This document shows positions 34,717-44,113 of a stretch of 64,000 bases of DNA, piece after piece (position 1 is the stretch's first letter; each line of letters begins with the position of its first letter). The stretch comes from Alphaproteobacteria bacterium (GTDB lineage: Bacteria > Pseudomonadota > Alphaproteobacteria > JAUHZY01). Under the pieces are notes generated by a model. The model was not told the origin of the DNA. It worked only from the letters and a program-made list of their open reading frames with translations, and did not search any database. Where the stretch lies: assembly GCA_030425825.1 (NCBI GenBank), contig JAUHZY010000001.1, forward strand, positions 638,551 through 702,550, read 5' to 3'. The position numbers and the translations under genes were made by a program.

Positions 34717-35700
34717 CTATGCTACCCCAGCAGCAATACAGTCTTTAATATGAATGATACCAACAGCGTGCCCCTCTTCCTCAACAAAAAGAGACGTAAT
34801 TGATTTTGCATTCATTACAGCCAATGCTTCCGCAGCCATTGTTTTCGCCGAAATCATTTTTGGATTCTTTGTCATAATTTGTGTAACTGATTTTTCTAAA
34901 AGGTCTGGTGATAAATGGCGACGCAGATCACCGTCTGTAATCATGCCTAACAAGCCACCCGCCTGATCAAAAACAGCAACACACCCACCACGCTTTGATG
35001 ACATCTCCATCACCGCATCCTTGATCGTCGCATCATCACGTACGCGCGGCATATCATCGCCACTATGCATCAAATCTGTGACATACAGAAGTTGCGTCCC
35101 AAGCTTTCCACCTGGATGAAATATCTTAAAGTCACTTGACGAGAACCCACGACGCTCTAACAGCGCAACAGCAATCGCATCCCCCAAAGCCAGAGACATT
35201 GTCGTTGAAGATGTCGGCGCAAGACGCATCGGACAAGCTTCTTCCATGCTTGGCAGGACAAGAACAATATCCGCGGCTTTTCCAAGCGTACTATCAGCAT
35301 TTTTTGTAATCGCCACAAGCGGCACGGAAAAACGTTTTGCATATTGTATAATATCAAATAATTCCGCACTCTCACCCGAATTTGACAGGGCTAAAATTGA
35401 ATCATCTTGGCTGATCATTCCCAAGTCTCCATGAGACGCCTCTCCTGGGTGGACAAAAAAAGCAGATGTTCCCGTTGATGCCATAGTCGCCGCAATCTTA
35501 CAGCCGACATGACCACTTTTTCCCATACCCGTGATAATAACCTTGCCTTTTGTGTTACTAAAAACATCAAGCGCGTCCACAAAGTTTTGATCCAAAGATG
35601 CCGTTAATTCTTGCAGTGCCATCGTCTCAATCGACAAGACGCGTTTCGCAACGCCAATATCCGTTTCAGGAGAATGGTAGTGTTCTTGTGCTTCGCTCAT
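34717..35700 (-). CDS. kdsD: Arabinose-5-phosphate isomerase
   Basis: 327 residues: a SIS domain (about 35-175, VIITGMGKSGHVGCKIAATM) and two CBS domains (about 205-325, VTDLMHSGDDMPRV and VTQIMTKNPKMI). It converts ribulose 5-phosphate to arabinose 5-phosphate, the first step to Kdo. It is first in a kdsD-lptC-lptB unit, the usual arrangement apart from the missing lptA. Confidence 0.93.
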   Translation of the reverse strand: MSEAQEHYHSPETDIGVAKRVLSIETMALQELTASLDQNFVDALDVFSNTKGKVIITGMGKSGHVGCKIAATMASTGTSAFFVHPGEASHGDLGMISQDDSILALSNSGESAELFDIIQYAKRFSVPLVAITKNADSTLGKAADIVLVLPSMEEACPMRLAPTSSTTMSLALGDAIAVALLERRGFSSSDFKIFHPGGKLGTQLLYVTDLMHSGDDMPRVRDDATIKDAVMEMSSKRGGCVAVFDQAGGLLGMITDGDLRRHLSPDLLEKSVTQIMTKNPKMISAKTMAAEALAVMNAKSITSLFVEEEGHAVGIIHIKDCIAAGVA

Positions 35701-35857
35701 TGTATATCCTTAAATCCTTTGTGGGCATCTTACCAATTCAAATATGTCTTGCAAAGGATATAGTGATCAACGCATCAAAGGTAAAGACAGCTGTGAAGAA
35801 TATTGTCTTTTGGGTTACAGCATCTATACGAGACAGCGCACAGTGCCCAAGCACGAC

Positions 35858-36676
35858 CTACTTAACTAAGCCATACTCTTTAAGCTGAGAGATGTACACC
35901 TTTGTTTCTTGAAGCGCACCATCTGAGACTTCTTTAAATTTAGAGTATTTTTCACCAAGCTGAGAAACCAGCTCATCCAAACCAGGGTCTCTTGGCCCAA
36001 CATTTTTACCTGTCTCTTTTTTTAGAAAAGCACCCATAGAAGGCCTGTTGCGCATATTGTTATTTCCCATAAACTCTAGCATTTCAACGGCACTGTATTG
36101 GTTAAAAGCGAGCAAATAAGTAGCACTTGTATCGTCGTTGTATGCACCAGAATTGGCTGTTCCATCAGGCAGCAAAAGAAGTGATTTTAATAACAACTCA
36201 GGATCCATATCATAAGCCTTACGGCCTTTCTCAACAGGAATTGTATCAAGCACCTTGTTAAGAAAAGCTTCATCTTTCATACGAAAGACAAAACGAAGAA
36301 CCGTTTCATAGTCTTTATTCTCTACCTTCAGAGCTTCACTACGTTTTTCAGGAGGCAGATGATTTAACATCAAAATCAAAGCTTTTTCTCGAAAAGCTTT
36401 ATGTTCATCATTATCTCTAAACTTTGGCACGACATTATGTAGAGGTGTCGCTCCATATTCAGAGTGGGTTGTAAAAACGTCGAAATATTTATCTTTTGGA
36501 ATTACTTCTAACGCAGCTTGTAGCATCTCCATGTTGCCATAAGAAATGATTGCTCTCAACCCGCCAGAAGATTTTCGCAAGCTATACGGCTCCGCTTTCT
36601 GAAGGTCTTCAAAATATTTTTTAATACTCTCGATATCCTTGTCCCAAACAAGATTAAGTATTGATTGATCAGACAT
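35858..36676 (-). CDS. Ankyrin-like helical-repeat protein, 272 residues
   Basis: ATG 36676 follows GGGAG; the open frame upstream of it is not needed. Two-helix repeats of about 35-40 residues run from residue 5 to 200, for example GLRAIISYGNMEMLQAALEV and GATPLHNVVP, with the phrase NHLPPEKRSEAL shared with the gene at 46081-47109. The C-terminal 70 residues are different (GPRDPGLDELVSQLGEKYSK). No export signal. Possible protein-binding scaffold or effector; function unknown. Confidence 0.6.
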   Translation of the reverse strand: MSDQSILNLVWDKDIESIKKYFEDLQKAEPYSLRKSSGGLRAIISYGNMEMLQAALEVIPKDKYFDVFTTHSEYGATPLHNVVPKFRDNDEHKAFREKALILMLNHLPPEKRSEALKVENKDYETVLRFVFRMKDEAFLNKVLDTIPVEKGRKAYDMDPELLLKSLLLLPDGTANSGAYNDDTSATYLLAFNQYSAVEMLEFMGNNNMRNRPSMGAFLKKETGKNVGPRDPGLDELVSQLGEKYSKFKEVSDGALQETKVYISQLKEYGLVK

Positions 36677-36854
36677 TTTTCTATCTCCCGCATTTTTTAC
36701 GCCTCTCCATTTTAGCACAAAAGCCTCAAAAGTTAAAGATGCAGGCATAACCTTATGATTTTGCAGCCATGTTACGTGATACGGCGCAAGTGACTTAATG
36801 AAATTTATAAGCAGTTGTTTAACAAGATTTAGGCACAAGCCTGAAGCGGCAAGA

Positions 36855-36888
36855 TATAAAAACACCCGTCTTCACGGACTTTTTTATA
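36855..36888. terminator. Terminator-like hairpin at the left end of the copper cassette
   Basis: CCGT-CTTC-ACGG in the centre, three mismatches, then complementary A and T runs on both sides. No gene in the window clearly reads into it, so it may have come with the copper genes. Confidence 0.4.
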
Positions 36889-36898
36889 AAATGGCTCC
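36888..36898 (+). repeat. Direct repeat, left copy (AAAATGGCTCC)
   Basis: This 11-base sequence equals 39879-39889, the last seven bases of tRNA-Asn (including CCA) plus four A. The two copies bracket the copper genes. Confidence 0.5.
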
Positions 36899-37042
36899 AC
36901 TTGTTGGATACCATTGGAACTAAACATTACACAAACATTGTTCAAATGAAACCCCTTCTTGAAGCAACATGTCATGATCTTGGGATTACTGGGTAAAAAA
37001 CATCTCGACTTTTTGAAATGCAGTTATAATAATGGGCGTTCG

Positions 37043-37375
37043 ATGAAAAAGCTTATACTTGTTCTTATTGTTCTTTCTTTTATCACTCCGTCAATCCCTT
37101 TGGCGGAAGGTGGCTTTATATCCCATGAGAATCATAATATTGCGATGAAGCATGGAAAACATGTCGAAAAACAATCTCAAGAAGAAAACTGCTGTCAAAG
37201 CCATAAATGCATTGCTGTAAGCTGCTCAATGGCAACAAACTTATCTACTGAACATTTCGACTCTCATAATTTTGTTTTTCTAAGAACCGCCTACTTTTCA
37301 GCTAACAACTTATTACCAAGCTCTGTTTTTCTTGAGGGCATTAAAAGACCACCTCGCAACTCGTCCTTTACCTAG
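37043..37375 (+). CDS. Small Cys/His-containing exported protein of the copper operon
   Basis: 110 residues from ATG 37043. A signal peptide (1-22, MKKLILVLIVLSFITPSIPL) is followed by HENHNIAMKHGKH and ENCCQSHKC, plausible copper ligands, and the tail LEGIKRPPRN. Small proteins of this kind often precede copA-type oxidase genes and may bind or sense copper in the periplasm. The family assignment is by pattern and context only. It leads into the multicopper oxidase gene after 66 bases. Confidence 0.6.
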   Translation: MKKLILVLIVLSFITPSIPLAEGGFISHENHNIAMKHGKHVEKQSQEENCCQSHKCIAVSCSMATNLSTEHFDSHNFVFLRTAYFSANNLLPSSVFLEGIKRPPRNSSFT

Positions 37376-37441
37376 AACATAAAGTAAGCCTCCTATCAGA
37401 GGCAGCTATTTATTACTTATTCTTTGAAAGGATGAAAAAGG

Positions 37442-39067
37442 ATGAAAACGCTTAAACTATTTGTATTTTTATTACTTGCATGTGCCACGCTCGGACAGAA
37501 TAGCGCGCAAGCAAAAACGGCTGAATATTCTCTAACCATTGACAAGCAAATCGTCAACATTACTGGAAAACCCCTTGAAAGAATTACGATTAATGGCTCT
37601 ATTCCAGGTCCAGTGCTTAAATTTACCGAGGGAGATAATGCTGTTATTCATGTCAAAAACAACTTAGACGAAGACACCTCAATACATTGGCATGGCTTGC
37701 TTTTACCTGGGAAAATGGATGGTGTACCTGGGTTAAATAATTTTCCTGGCATAAAACCTGGAAAAACATTTACTTATCGATTCAAAATGAGACAAAATGG
37801 TACATACTGGTATCATGCCCATAGTATGGGGCAAGAGCAAGAAGGACATTATGGGTCAATAATAATCAAACCTAAGAATGGTAGTATTGTTGAGTCTGAT
37901 CGTGACTATGTTGTTTTACTATCAGATTTTCATGAAGACAGCTCAGAAGATATTATTTCTAACTTAAAAAAGACATCGGAATACTATCAAAATGCACGAT
38001 TAACAATCAGCGATTTTTTTGATGACGTAAAAAGAAACGGCCTTGCCAAAGCCTGGAAAACTTCAACCAACTGGGGCAGTATGCGAATGTTGCGCACTGA
38101 TTTATCCGATGTTACTGGATACACATTTTTGACAAATGGCAAAACACCAGAGCAAAATTGGACAGCACTTTTCAAGCCTGAAGAACGAGTTCGCCTTCGT
38201 TTTATTAATGCCTCAGCTATGTCATTTTATGATGTTCGCATTCCTGGTCTAAAAATGACAATTATTGCAACTGATGGGCAGTACGTGGAACCCGTTGAGG
38301 TAGATGAGTTTAGGTTTGGCGTTGCAGAAACTTATGATGTCATTGTAACACCAAAAGAAGACAAAGCTTATACAATCGCTGCCGAGTCAATTGATCGCAG
38401 CGGATTTGCTCTTTCAACGCTTGCCCCTCGAAAAGGTATGAATGGAGAAAAGCCAAAGTCGCGTGAACGTTCTTTATTAACAATGGCAGATATGGGCATG
38501 AATCATGATCATATAAACCACACAAAAATGAAACATCACATACCAATGATGAACACATCTGACTTTGAAACAGGAATGCCAGGAAGTGGTTGGGCAAGAA
38601 CAGGTACCCCCAATGGATCAAAGGCTTTATCTTATAAAGATCTACGTTATCTAAAAAAACAAAAAGACATACGTCCGCCAGAACGTGAAATTGTTGTACG
38701 TCTTGGTGGAAATATGGAACGTTATATTTGGACCTTGAACGATAAAAAATATAGCGATGCAAGCCCTATAAACCTGGAATACGGTGAACGTGTGCGGCTG
38801 AAATTCGTAAACGATACGATGATGGCCCACCCAATGCATCTACATGGGATGTTTATGCAGCTAGAAAATGGACAACCTGCTGAAAAACTACCTAACAAGC
38901 ATACTGTTATAGTTGCTCCGGGTGATAGTTATTCTGTTTTACTAACTGCTGATGAGCCTGGTGAATGGGCATTTCATTGCCACCTACTTTATCACATGAT
39001 GTCAGGCATGATGAATGAAGTTGTCGTTGCACGCCTTGATAAAAACACTGATCAAACAGGAGAATAA
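37442..39067 (+). CDS. copA: Multicopper oxidase, CopA copper-resistance family
   Basis: 541 residues with a signal peptide (1-24). Three cupredoxin domains: HWHG (82-85) and WYHAHS (123-128) in the first, HPMHLHG and FHCHLLYHMMSGMM in the last, giving a full set of type 1, 2 and 3 copper ligands. A Met/His-rich stretch (MADMGMNHDHINHTKMKHH, from about residue 350) is typical of Cu(I)-oxidising CopA. It detoxifies periplasmic copper. The stop lies in the ribosome-binding site of copB. Confidence 0.93.
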   Translation: MKTLKLFVFLLLACATLGQNSAQAKTAEYSLTIDKQIVNITGKPLERITINGSIPGPVLKFTEGDNAVIHVKNNLDEDTSIHWHGLLLPGKMDGVPGLNNFPGIKPGKTFTYRFKMRQNGTYWYHAHSMGQEQEGHYGSIIIKPKNGSIVESDRDYVVLLSDFHEDSSEDIISNLKKTSEYYQNARLTISDFFDDVKRNGLAKAWKTSTNWGSMRMLRTDLSDVTGYTFLTNGKTPEQNWTALFKPEERVRLRFINASAMSFYDVRIPGLKMTIIATDGQYVEPVEVDEFRFGVAETYDVIVTPKEDKAYTIAAESIDRSGFALSTLAPRKGMNGEKPKSRERSLLTMADMGMNHDHINHTKMKHHIPMMNTSDFETGMPGSGWARTGTPNGSKALSYKDLRYLKKQKDIRPPEREIVVRLGGNMERYIWTLNDKKYSDASPINLEYGERVRLKFVNDTMMAHPMHLHGMFMQLENGQPAEKLPNKHTVIVAPGDSYSVLLTADEPGEWAFHCHLLYHMMSGMMNEVVVARLDKNTDQTGE

Positions 39068-39068
39068 T

Positions 39069-39770
39069 ATGAAGAAGAACATATTCTTAATAGCACTACT
39101 ATTAACAACAGGCATTTCTTCAGCATCATTTTCTGGAGAGAAAAACACCATCTTTCATGCCTTAACCCTTGAAACAGCCCTAGGAAGAAGCGATACAGGA
39201 GATGTGATATCTTCCATCGAATTTGAAGGCTGGATTGGCAGCGATGATCACAAGTTATTTTTAAAAGGTGAAGTAGAGCACGAAAAGAGCTCAACAGAGT
39301 CTGGAGAAATTTGGGCACTTTACAGTAGAAATATTCATAACTTTTGGGATGCACAAATCGGCATTAGGAATGATACACAACCAGAACAAGTCAGCTACTT
39401 TGTTGCAGGGCTAGAAGGTTTAGCGCCACAGTTTTTTGAAACAGCCCTTCATACCTTCATCAGTGAAGATGGGGATTTCAGTGCGCGCATACATATTGAA
39501 AACGAACTTCTTATAACACAAAAACTTGTTTTAGAGCCATCTTTAGAAGCAAATATATATGCACAAGATATTCCCACCTTGGACGTTTCATCAGGATTAT
39601 CTGATGTAGAAATAGGCTTACAAATGCGCTACGAGAGTACAAAAAAGTTTGCACCTTATATTGAAGTAAAATTTGAAAAAAAATTAGGGGGCACAGCTAA
39701 TATCGTTGAACATCAAGGCAAAGAAAAAGATACCATGATGGGCCTTATTGGATTGCGCTTATTATTTTAA
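39069..39770 (+). CDS. copB: Copper resistance protein B (CopB)
   Basis: 233 residues from ATG 39069 (AGGAG upstream), with a signal peptide (1-20). The mature part is an outer-membrane beta-barrel with alternating strands (FHALTLETALGRS, DHKLFLKGEVEHEK, WDAQIGIRND, FAPYIEVKFEKK) and ends in LRLLF, a terminal Phe as expected for a BamA client. CopB works with CopA in copper tolerance. The Met-rich N-terminal repeats of Pseudomonas CopB are absent. Confidence 0.85.
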   Translation: MKKNIFLIALLLTTGISSASFSGEKNTIFHALTLETALGRSDTGDVISSIEFEGWIGSDDHKLFLKGEVEHEKSSTESGEIWALYSRNIHNFWDAQIGIRNDTQPEQVSYFVAGLEGLAPQFFETALHTFISEDGDFSARIHIENELLITQKLVLEPSLEANIYAQDIPTLDVSSGLSDVEIGLQMRYESTKKFAPYIEVKFEKKLGGTANIVEHQGKEKDTMMGLIGLRLLF

Positions 39771-39878
39771 GGAGAGCTACACAGAATGAGTTAGACAAAA
39801 CTATCAGGGTTTACAAAATGATATTAAAATTATTTTATTAGAATTTTTTGACTTACTTCTCAACTCTCATGAAAGTGA

Positions 39879-39889
39879 AAAATGGCTCC
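39879..39889 (+). repeat. Direct repeat, right copy (AAAATGGCTCC)
   Basis: Overlaps the 3' end of tRNA-Asn and matches 36888-36898. Confidence 0.5.
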
Positions 39890-39957
39890 TCGGGAGGGAT
39901 TCGAACCCCCGACCAATTGATTAACAGTCAACTGCTCTACCACTGAGCTACCGAGGA
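39883..39957 (-). tRNA. tRNA-Asn (GTT)
   Basis: 75 bases with encoded CCA. The cloverleaf is complete: acceptor TCCTCGG/CCGAGGA, D-loop AGCTCAGTGGTAGAGC, anticodon stem-loop TTGACTGTTAATCAA with GTT, and T-loop GTTCGAATC. It reads toward the copper genes, so its 3' end faces them. Confidence 0.95.
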
Positions 39958-39963
39958 ATAGCC

Positions 39964-39983
39964 TATTCTGCGCATGCAGAATA
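39964..39983. repeat. 8-bp inverted repeat upstream of tRNA-Asn
   Basis: TATTCTGC-GCAT-GCAGAATA lies six bases before the tRNA 5' end. No T tract follows on the minus strand, so it is not a clear terminator of the symporter gene. It may be an RNA processing structure. Confidence 0.3.
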
Positions 39984-40060
39984 TGTGATCAGGAGAACGG
40001 TTATATAAAAAAACACAGCTCCTGGCAAGAGAGAATTACTGGAAAATGAGGCTTATTCCT

Positions 40061-41431
40061 TTATTTGTCGTCAACGAACATATGATGAAAGGTTAAAAGC
40101 ATTAAGCCCGTTACACAAACAGGGATCAGATTATAAATTAATGCAGGGAAATAACCGCCAAAAAACATCCCCAAATACAGCACGGATCCTGTTCCAAGAG
40201 CCATCGCAATCTGGTTATCCGAACATTTGTTTTTTGTGTCACGCTTAAGGTAAATATACAAAAGAGCTGGCGCTGTCACAGCAACAATGAAAACACTGTC
40301 AAACAAGAACTTAATAAAGTCATTAATAGATAAAGCCACCACACACATCACAATCATCAATGCCATTGTCAGCATACGATTCCAACGCACATAACGATCA
40401 TGCGACTTTTTATTATCAATTTTCATAATATTTTTCGTCACCGTCGAAGTGAATACATAGCTTTGCGTGTCTAATGTTGACATGGTGATCGAAATAAATG
40501 CCACACCAGCAAGCGCTGTTATCATCGGATTAAACAGCGTACCAGAGAAAAGGTAAGAAAAAACATTTTCTGAGGTCACATCGCTATGAAACGATCCAAG
40601 ATAAGCACCAAACACACTGATACCAAATGTAATCGCTATGAAAAGCGGAATCGCCGCAAGAAAAGCGTTTTTTCCTTCTTTGTCTGATCTGACAGAAAAA
40701 ATACGCTGCCACATGTCAGGTGTTGCATATAAATAAAGGACAATTAACACAAAAAAAGCAAAACTGGTTGGTGCCGCAGATGTTTTAAGAAAGCCACTTA
40801 AAAAGATATCACTGCTGGGAATTGTATAATAAAAGAAAGGCGCAACAAGAATAACAGACATCGTTCCCCACTGTAACAAATCTGTTGTGACAAGGGCTTT
40901 ATACCCTCCGAGCATAAGGTAAAAACCAACCAAAAAAGCACATAAAATAACACCCCAAGCCAACGGCTCACCTGTTAAGACAGACAAGACTTGGCCCGAA
41001 ACATACAGCTGAACTGCCGTGTAAAGAACAGCGACGAAAGCTGCAATCAAACTGAATATCATCGTCGTATTAGGACCTGCCATTTTTTCTGTGAAGTCAG
41101 AAAGTGTGACAAGGTTGTGCTTTTTTGCCAGCTTCCTTAAGACAGGCATATGAAGTGTATGTATGAAATAACCAACCACAGCACCAACAACAATCCAATA
41201 AAATTCGTATGCTAGGCTGGCGCCTACAACAACCCACAACGTAATCCCGCCGCCGTCGCGCAAACTTGCAACTAAAGAAGCCGCCGTCGGCCAAAAGCCC
41301 ACTTCCCTATTTCCTATCGCAAAGCCTTTATCTTTGTCAGTGGATTTTGTACGCATACGCAAACTGACACAAACAACGGCCAGAAAATAAACAATTAATA
41401 ATGTGTAAGATAACTCTTGTGTATCAAGCAT
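40061..41431 (-). CDS. Sodium:solute symporter family permease
   Basis: 456 residues with 12-13 membrane helices, size and layout typical of the SSS family (LeuT fold). DGGGITLWVVVGASLAYEFYW near residue 60 and SITMSTLDTQSYVFTSTVTKN near 315 match the discontinuous helices that bind sodium. The substrate is unclear; amino acids, organic acids and pantothenate-like compounds are all possible. It stands alone. Confidence 0.82.
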   Translation of the reverse strand: MLDTQELSYTLLIVYFLAVVCVSLRMRTKSTDKDKGFAIGNREVGFWPTAASLVASLRDGGGITLWVVVGASLAYEFYWIVVGAVVGYFIHTLHMPVLRKLAKKHNLVTLSDFTEKMAGPNTTMIFSLIAAFVAVLYTAVQLYVSGQVLSVLTGEPLAWGVILCAFLVGFYLMLGGYKALVTTDLLQWGTMSVILVAPFFYYTIPSSDIFLSGFLKTSAAPTSFAFFVLIVLYLYATPDMWQRIFSVRSDKEGKNAFLAAIPLFIAITFGISVFGAYLGSFHSDVTSENVFSYLFSGTLFNPMITALAGVAFISITMSTLDTQSYVFTSTVTKNIMKIDNKKSHDRYVRWNRMLTMALMIVMCVVALSINDFIKFLFDSVFIVAVTAPALLYIYLKRDTKNKCSDNQIAMALGTGSVLYLGMFFGGYFPALIYNLIPVCVTGLMLLTFHHMFVDDK

Positions 41432-41504
41432 GGAAATACCCCCTTAACAATATATAAAGAAGATACCGCAAAATAATATTAGATATCAAATAGTTTTATT
41501 TTTC

Positions 41505-41533
41505 TTGACAAAAACAGACAACCCCACTAGTTT
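41505..41533 (+). promoter_or_regulatory. Promoter for the 368-residue orphan gene
   Basis: TTGACA (41505-41510), 17-base spacer, TAGTTT (41528-41533), 26 bases before the ATG at 41559. Confidence 0.55.
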
Positions 41534-41558
41534 TCCTAAAAAGATACTTGGGGGAAAA

Positions 41559-42665
41559 ATGAATCAAGAAATTACACATGCTGCTTTGATTAGAGACATA
41601 TTCAAAAAAAATCTTCAAAATAAAAAAATGTCAAAAGATAGTATCGAAGAATATTTTCGAACCTTGCAAGAGGCGCACCTGTATACCAAAGGGCTCATTA
41701 GCTATTTCAATAGGCTGCAAGAATCCTCAAAAGTTGTACGTGAAGATGTAGAAAGCTTTGCTGCTGAATTCTCAGATCAAATTAACCCGAAAACATACAA
41801 GGTTTTCTTAGAACAGTTTTCTGCATATTTGGACAGAGAAATATTTGATAACCTGGATAAAAACATAGAAGCCTTACCAAGAATGCAAGAATGGAAAAAT
41901 GCGTTTGAAGAAGAGAATACTGATGCTATGAAAGAGTTCTTATCGATTAATAAGCAAACAATTATCAATGCGTGTGAACGATTAGAAAAATCACTTCCAC
42001 AACAACAAAAACTACTTATAAAATATTATGAAAGCTTTGATCAAGCACTCACTTTAGCGCAGCAAGAACAACCTGAATACCTCAACAATATCGCATTAAA
42101 CAAAGAACAAAAAATACTTCATGATGTGGATTATGCAAATGACGTTGCCGACGAACAGTACCTTAAACCATTGGAAAAAATAGAATCACTACGTATGCTA
42201 CTCACAACGAATAAAGAGCTCCCTCAAGAACTTACACATTTTCTTAAAAGAATGCAGAGAGAAGCCTACAAGCCTGTTCGCGCATCCCTCAATAGATTCG
42301 CTCTTCTTGCATCTGCGCTAATTCCGCAAGTGACAACTGTTTTCAATAAAGACGGTGTATTGACACCAGAGGACAACATTAATACAGGCATTGTTCAGGT
42401 TATTGGTCTGGCTTTAGGGTATGGGCTACAAAAAGCATTCCCCTCTTTAAAAGAGTCACTTTCTGAGCACTTATCTCCTATCACCAAAAGTGCTATTATC
42501 GGAGGCATTATGGGCACAGCAGCAGCTTTCACTCCTGTCAAATTTGTAAAAGCACCTCCTCTGAAAGAGGCTAGCAATCATCATATTCACTACCAACCTC
42601 CCTTGAAAAATAATAATGATCAGAGCCTCATCCTGACTGCAAACATGTTGCAGTTTTCTAAATGA
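41559..42665 (+). CDS. Orphan helical protein with C-terminal hydrophobic segments
   Basis: 368 residues from ATG 41559 (GGGGGAAAA upstream). An earlier TTG in frame coincides with the -35 box, so it is rejected as start. Residues 1-255 are helical and charged; 260-345 contain three moderately hydrophobic segments (FALLASALIPQV, IVQVIGLALGYGLQ, SAIIGGIMGTAAAF), perhaps a membrane hairpin or a pore-like insertion. The tail is Asn/Gln-rich. No family recognised. Confidence 0.55.
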   Translation: MNQEITHAALIRDIFKKNLQNKKMSKDSIEEYFRTLQEAHLYTKGLISYFNRLQESSKVVREDVESFAAEFSDQINPKTYKVFLEQFSAYLDREIFDNLDKNIEALPRMQEWKNAFEEENTDAMKEFLSINKQTIINACERLEKSLPQQQKLLIKYYESFDQALTLAQQEQPEYLNNIALNKEQKILHDVDYANDVADEQYLKPLEKIESLRMLLTTNKELPQELTHFLKRMQREAYKPVRASLNRFALLASALIPQVTTVFNKDGVLTPEDNINTGIVQVIGLALGYGLQKAFPSLKESLSEHLSPITKSAIIGGIMGTAAAFTPVKFVKAPPLKEASNHHIHYQPPLKNNNDQSLILTANMLQFSK

Positions 42666-42688
42666 TCAATTGATGCTATAAATCATAT

Positions 42689-43294
42689 ATGAAATATTTC
42701 CTACTAACCTTAACGCTTCTCTTAATAGCTGGAAACCAATCCATGGCAAATAAAACTGAAACAGCAATTTTTGCAGGCGGATGCTTTTGGTGTACCGAAG
42801 CAGCACTAGACAGTATTGATGGCGTGATTGAGACACTTTCTGGGTATACCGGTGGGCAGGTTGAAAACCCCACTTACAATCAGGTTTCTACTGGAAAAAC
42901 AGGACACTATGAAGGGCTAAAAGTCACTTATGATCCCTCAAAAGTAACATATCATAAAGTTCTGAATGCCTTTTGGCTAAGCATTGACCCATTGGATGGG
43001 GATGGTCAGTTTGCAGATCGTGGATCGCAATACAAAACAGCTATTTTTTATGCCAATGATGAACAAAAGAAAATTGCAGAAGCATCGAAAGCCAATATTG
43101 AGAAAATGATTGGTGAAAAAATTGTGACAGAAATCTTGCCTGCGGAAAAGTTCTGGCCTGCTGAGGAGTATCACCAAGATTATTATAAAAACAACAGCCT
43201 GCGTTATAATGCCTATAAATTAGGCAGTGGCCGTGAAAAGAAACTTCACAAATTCTGGGAAGTTGTTGCAAAAGAGCTTTTCAAAGAACAGTAA
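42689..43294 (+). CDS. msrA: Peptide methionine sulfoxide reductase A, exported
   Basis: 201 residues. The active site GGCFWCTEAA (catalytic Cys32) and GHYEGLKVTYDP are typical. MsrA reduces methionine-S-sulfoxide in proteins. An N-terminal signal peptide (about 1-20, MKYFLLTLTLLLIAGNQSMA) sends it to the periplasm, which suits repair of oxidised envelope proteins. The resolving Cys is not obvious near the C-terminus. Confidence 0.92.
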   Translation: MKYFLLTLTLLLIAGNQSMANKTETAIFAGGCFWCTEAALDSIDGVIETLSGYTGGQVENPTYNQVSTGKTGHYEGLKVTYDPSKVTYHKVLNAFWLSIDPLDGDGQFADRGSQYKTAIFYANDEQKKIAEASKANIEKMIGEKIVTEILPAEKFWPAEEYHQDYYKNNSLRYNAYKLGSGREKKLHKFWEVVAKELFKEQ

Positions 43295-43306
43295 AAAAAA
43301 CAGGCT

Positions 43307-44113
43307 TTAAGAGGCTTTTATTGCTTTAAAAAAATCAACATCTATATCAACTGTTACTGACGGCTTATCTTTATTATCTAGCGCCGTGACTGTTATCTGG
43401 CTATCAACAACATCAACTTGCAATTCGTTGCTATCAATAATTTGTGATAAACCATCAAGGTTTTGATTGTACAACTCCATTAATGTTGAGCCACCACCAG
43501 CCAATTTCTTAGCATTCTTCTTTGCTTCTTCCTCGTCAATCTCTTCTTCCATCCCCATCAAAACAGCCATTACAGTCATTTTGACAATTGTCATTATATC
43601 TTCGTTACTTATTTGCGCTTCGGGTGGTAAGTCCATATTATCTGCGTGCAGTTGTTGATATTTCTCATACCCCTCTTCCAATGCAGCATCTATTTTTTTT
43701 GCAGAAAAAACAATCCACAATGCCTTGGCTTCTGGCGTATCTCCCATTAAAGACATTCTGAGACTCATTTTAAAACTTTGTTTTTCTTCGGTGCCTGCTG
43801 CTTTTTGTTGTGTATAAGAACTCACAGCATTTGCGAATGCACGCCCCGTATCTGCAAGGCTTTGATTTAAACGCCGATGTGCTTTATCTTCTGCACGGCT
43901 GGGGTCAGCATCTGCAGGCATCCCTAACTTTTCTTTTAACGCCTCTACACGTTGCTTAAGTGATGAGGGTTCAAATCGATCTTTTTCATCTGCGTAAGCT
44001 GTAATTTTATCCAGCGCTCCCTGTGCAGAACTGCTCTCATGTTCTTTTTTTAACTGCTTAAAAGAATCAAAACTAAATTTAGCAAAGGAAGCCAACCCAC
44101 TTGTTACTTTCAT
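43307..44113 (-). CDS. Orphan protein, second copy of a tandem paralogue pair
   Basis: 268 residues, starting on the base next to the stop of its paralogue. Shared blocks with the 260-residue neighbour: N-terminus (M-K-V-T-S-G-L-A-S-F-A-K-F), the central ALEEGYEKYQ with DLPPEAQIS and IVKMTVMAVLM, and a C-terminal beta section ITVTALDNKDKPSVTVD. The middle is variable and helical. No signal peptide or known domain. Function unknown. Confidence 0.6.
   Translation of the reverse strand: MKVTSGLASFAKFSFDSFKQLKKEHESSSAQGALDKITAYADEKDRFEPSSLKQRVEALKEKLGMPADADPSRAEDKAHRRLNQSLADTGRAFANAVSSYTQQKAAGTEEKQSFKMSLRMSLMGDTPEAKALWIVFSAKKIDAALEEGYEKYQQLHADNMDLPPEAQISNEDIMTIVKMTVMAVLMGMEEEIDEEEAKKNAKKLAGGGSTLMELYNQNLDGLSQIIDSNELQVDVVDSQITVTALDNKDKPSVTVDIDVDFFKAIKAS

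Noticed and set aside
36900-37042. CueR or CopR operator before the copper genes
   Set aside because: TATAAT at 37025-37030 is visible but I find no convincing long-spacer MerR-type dyad or cop box.
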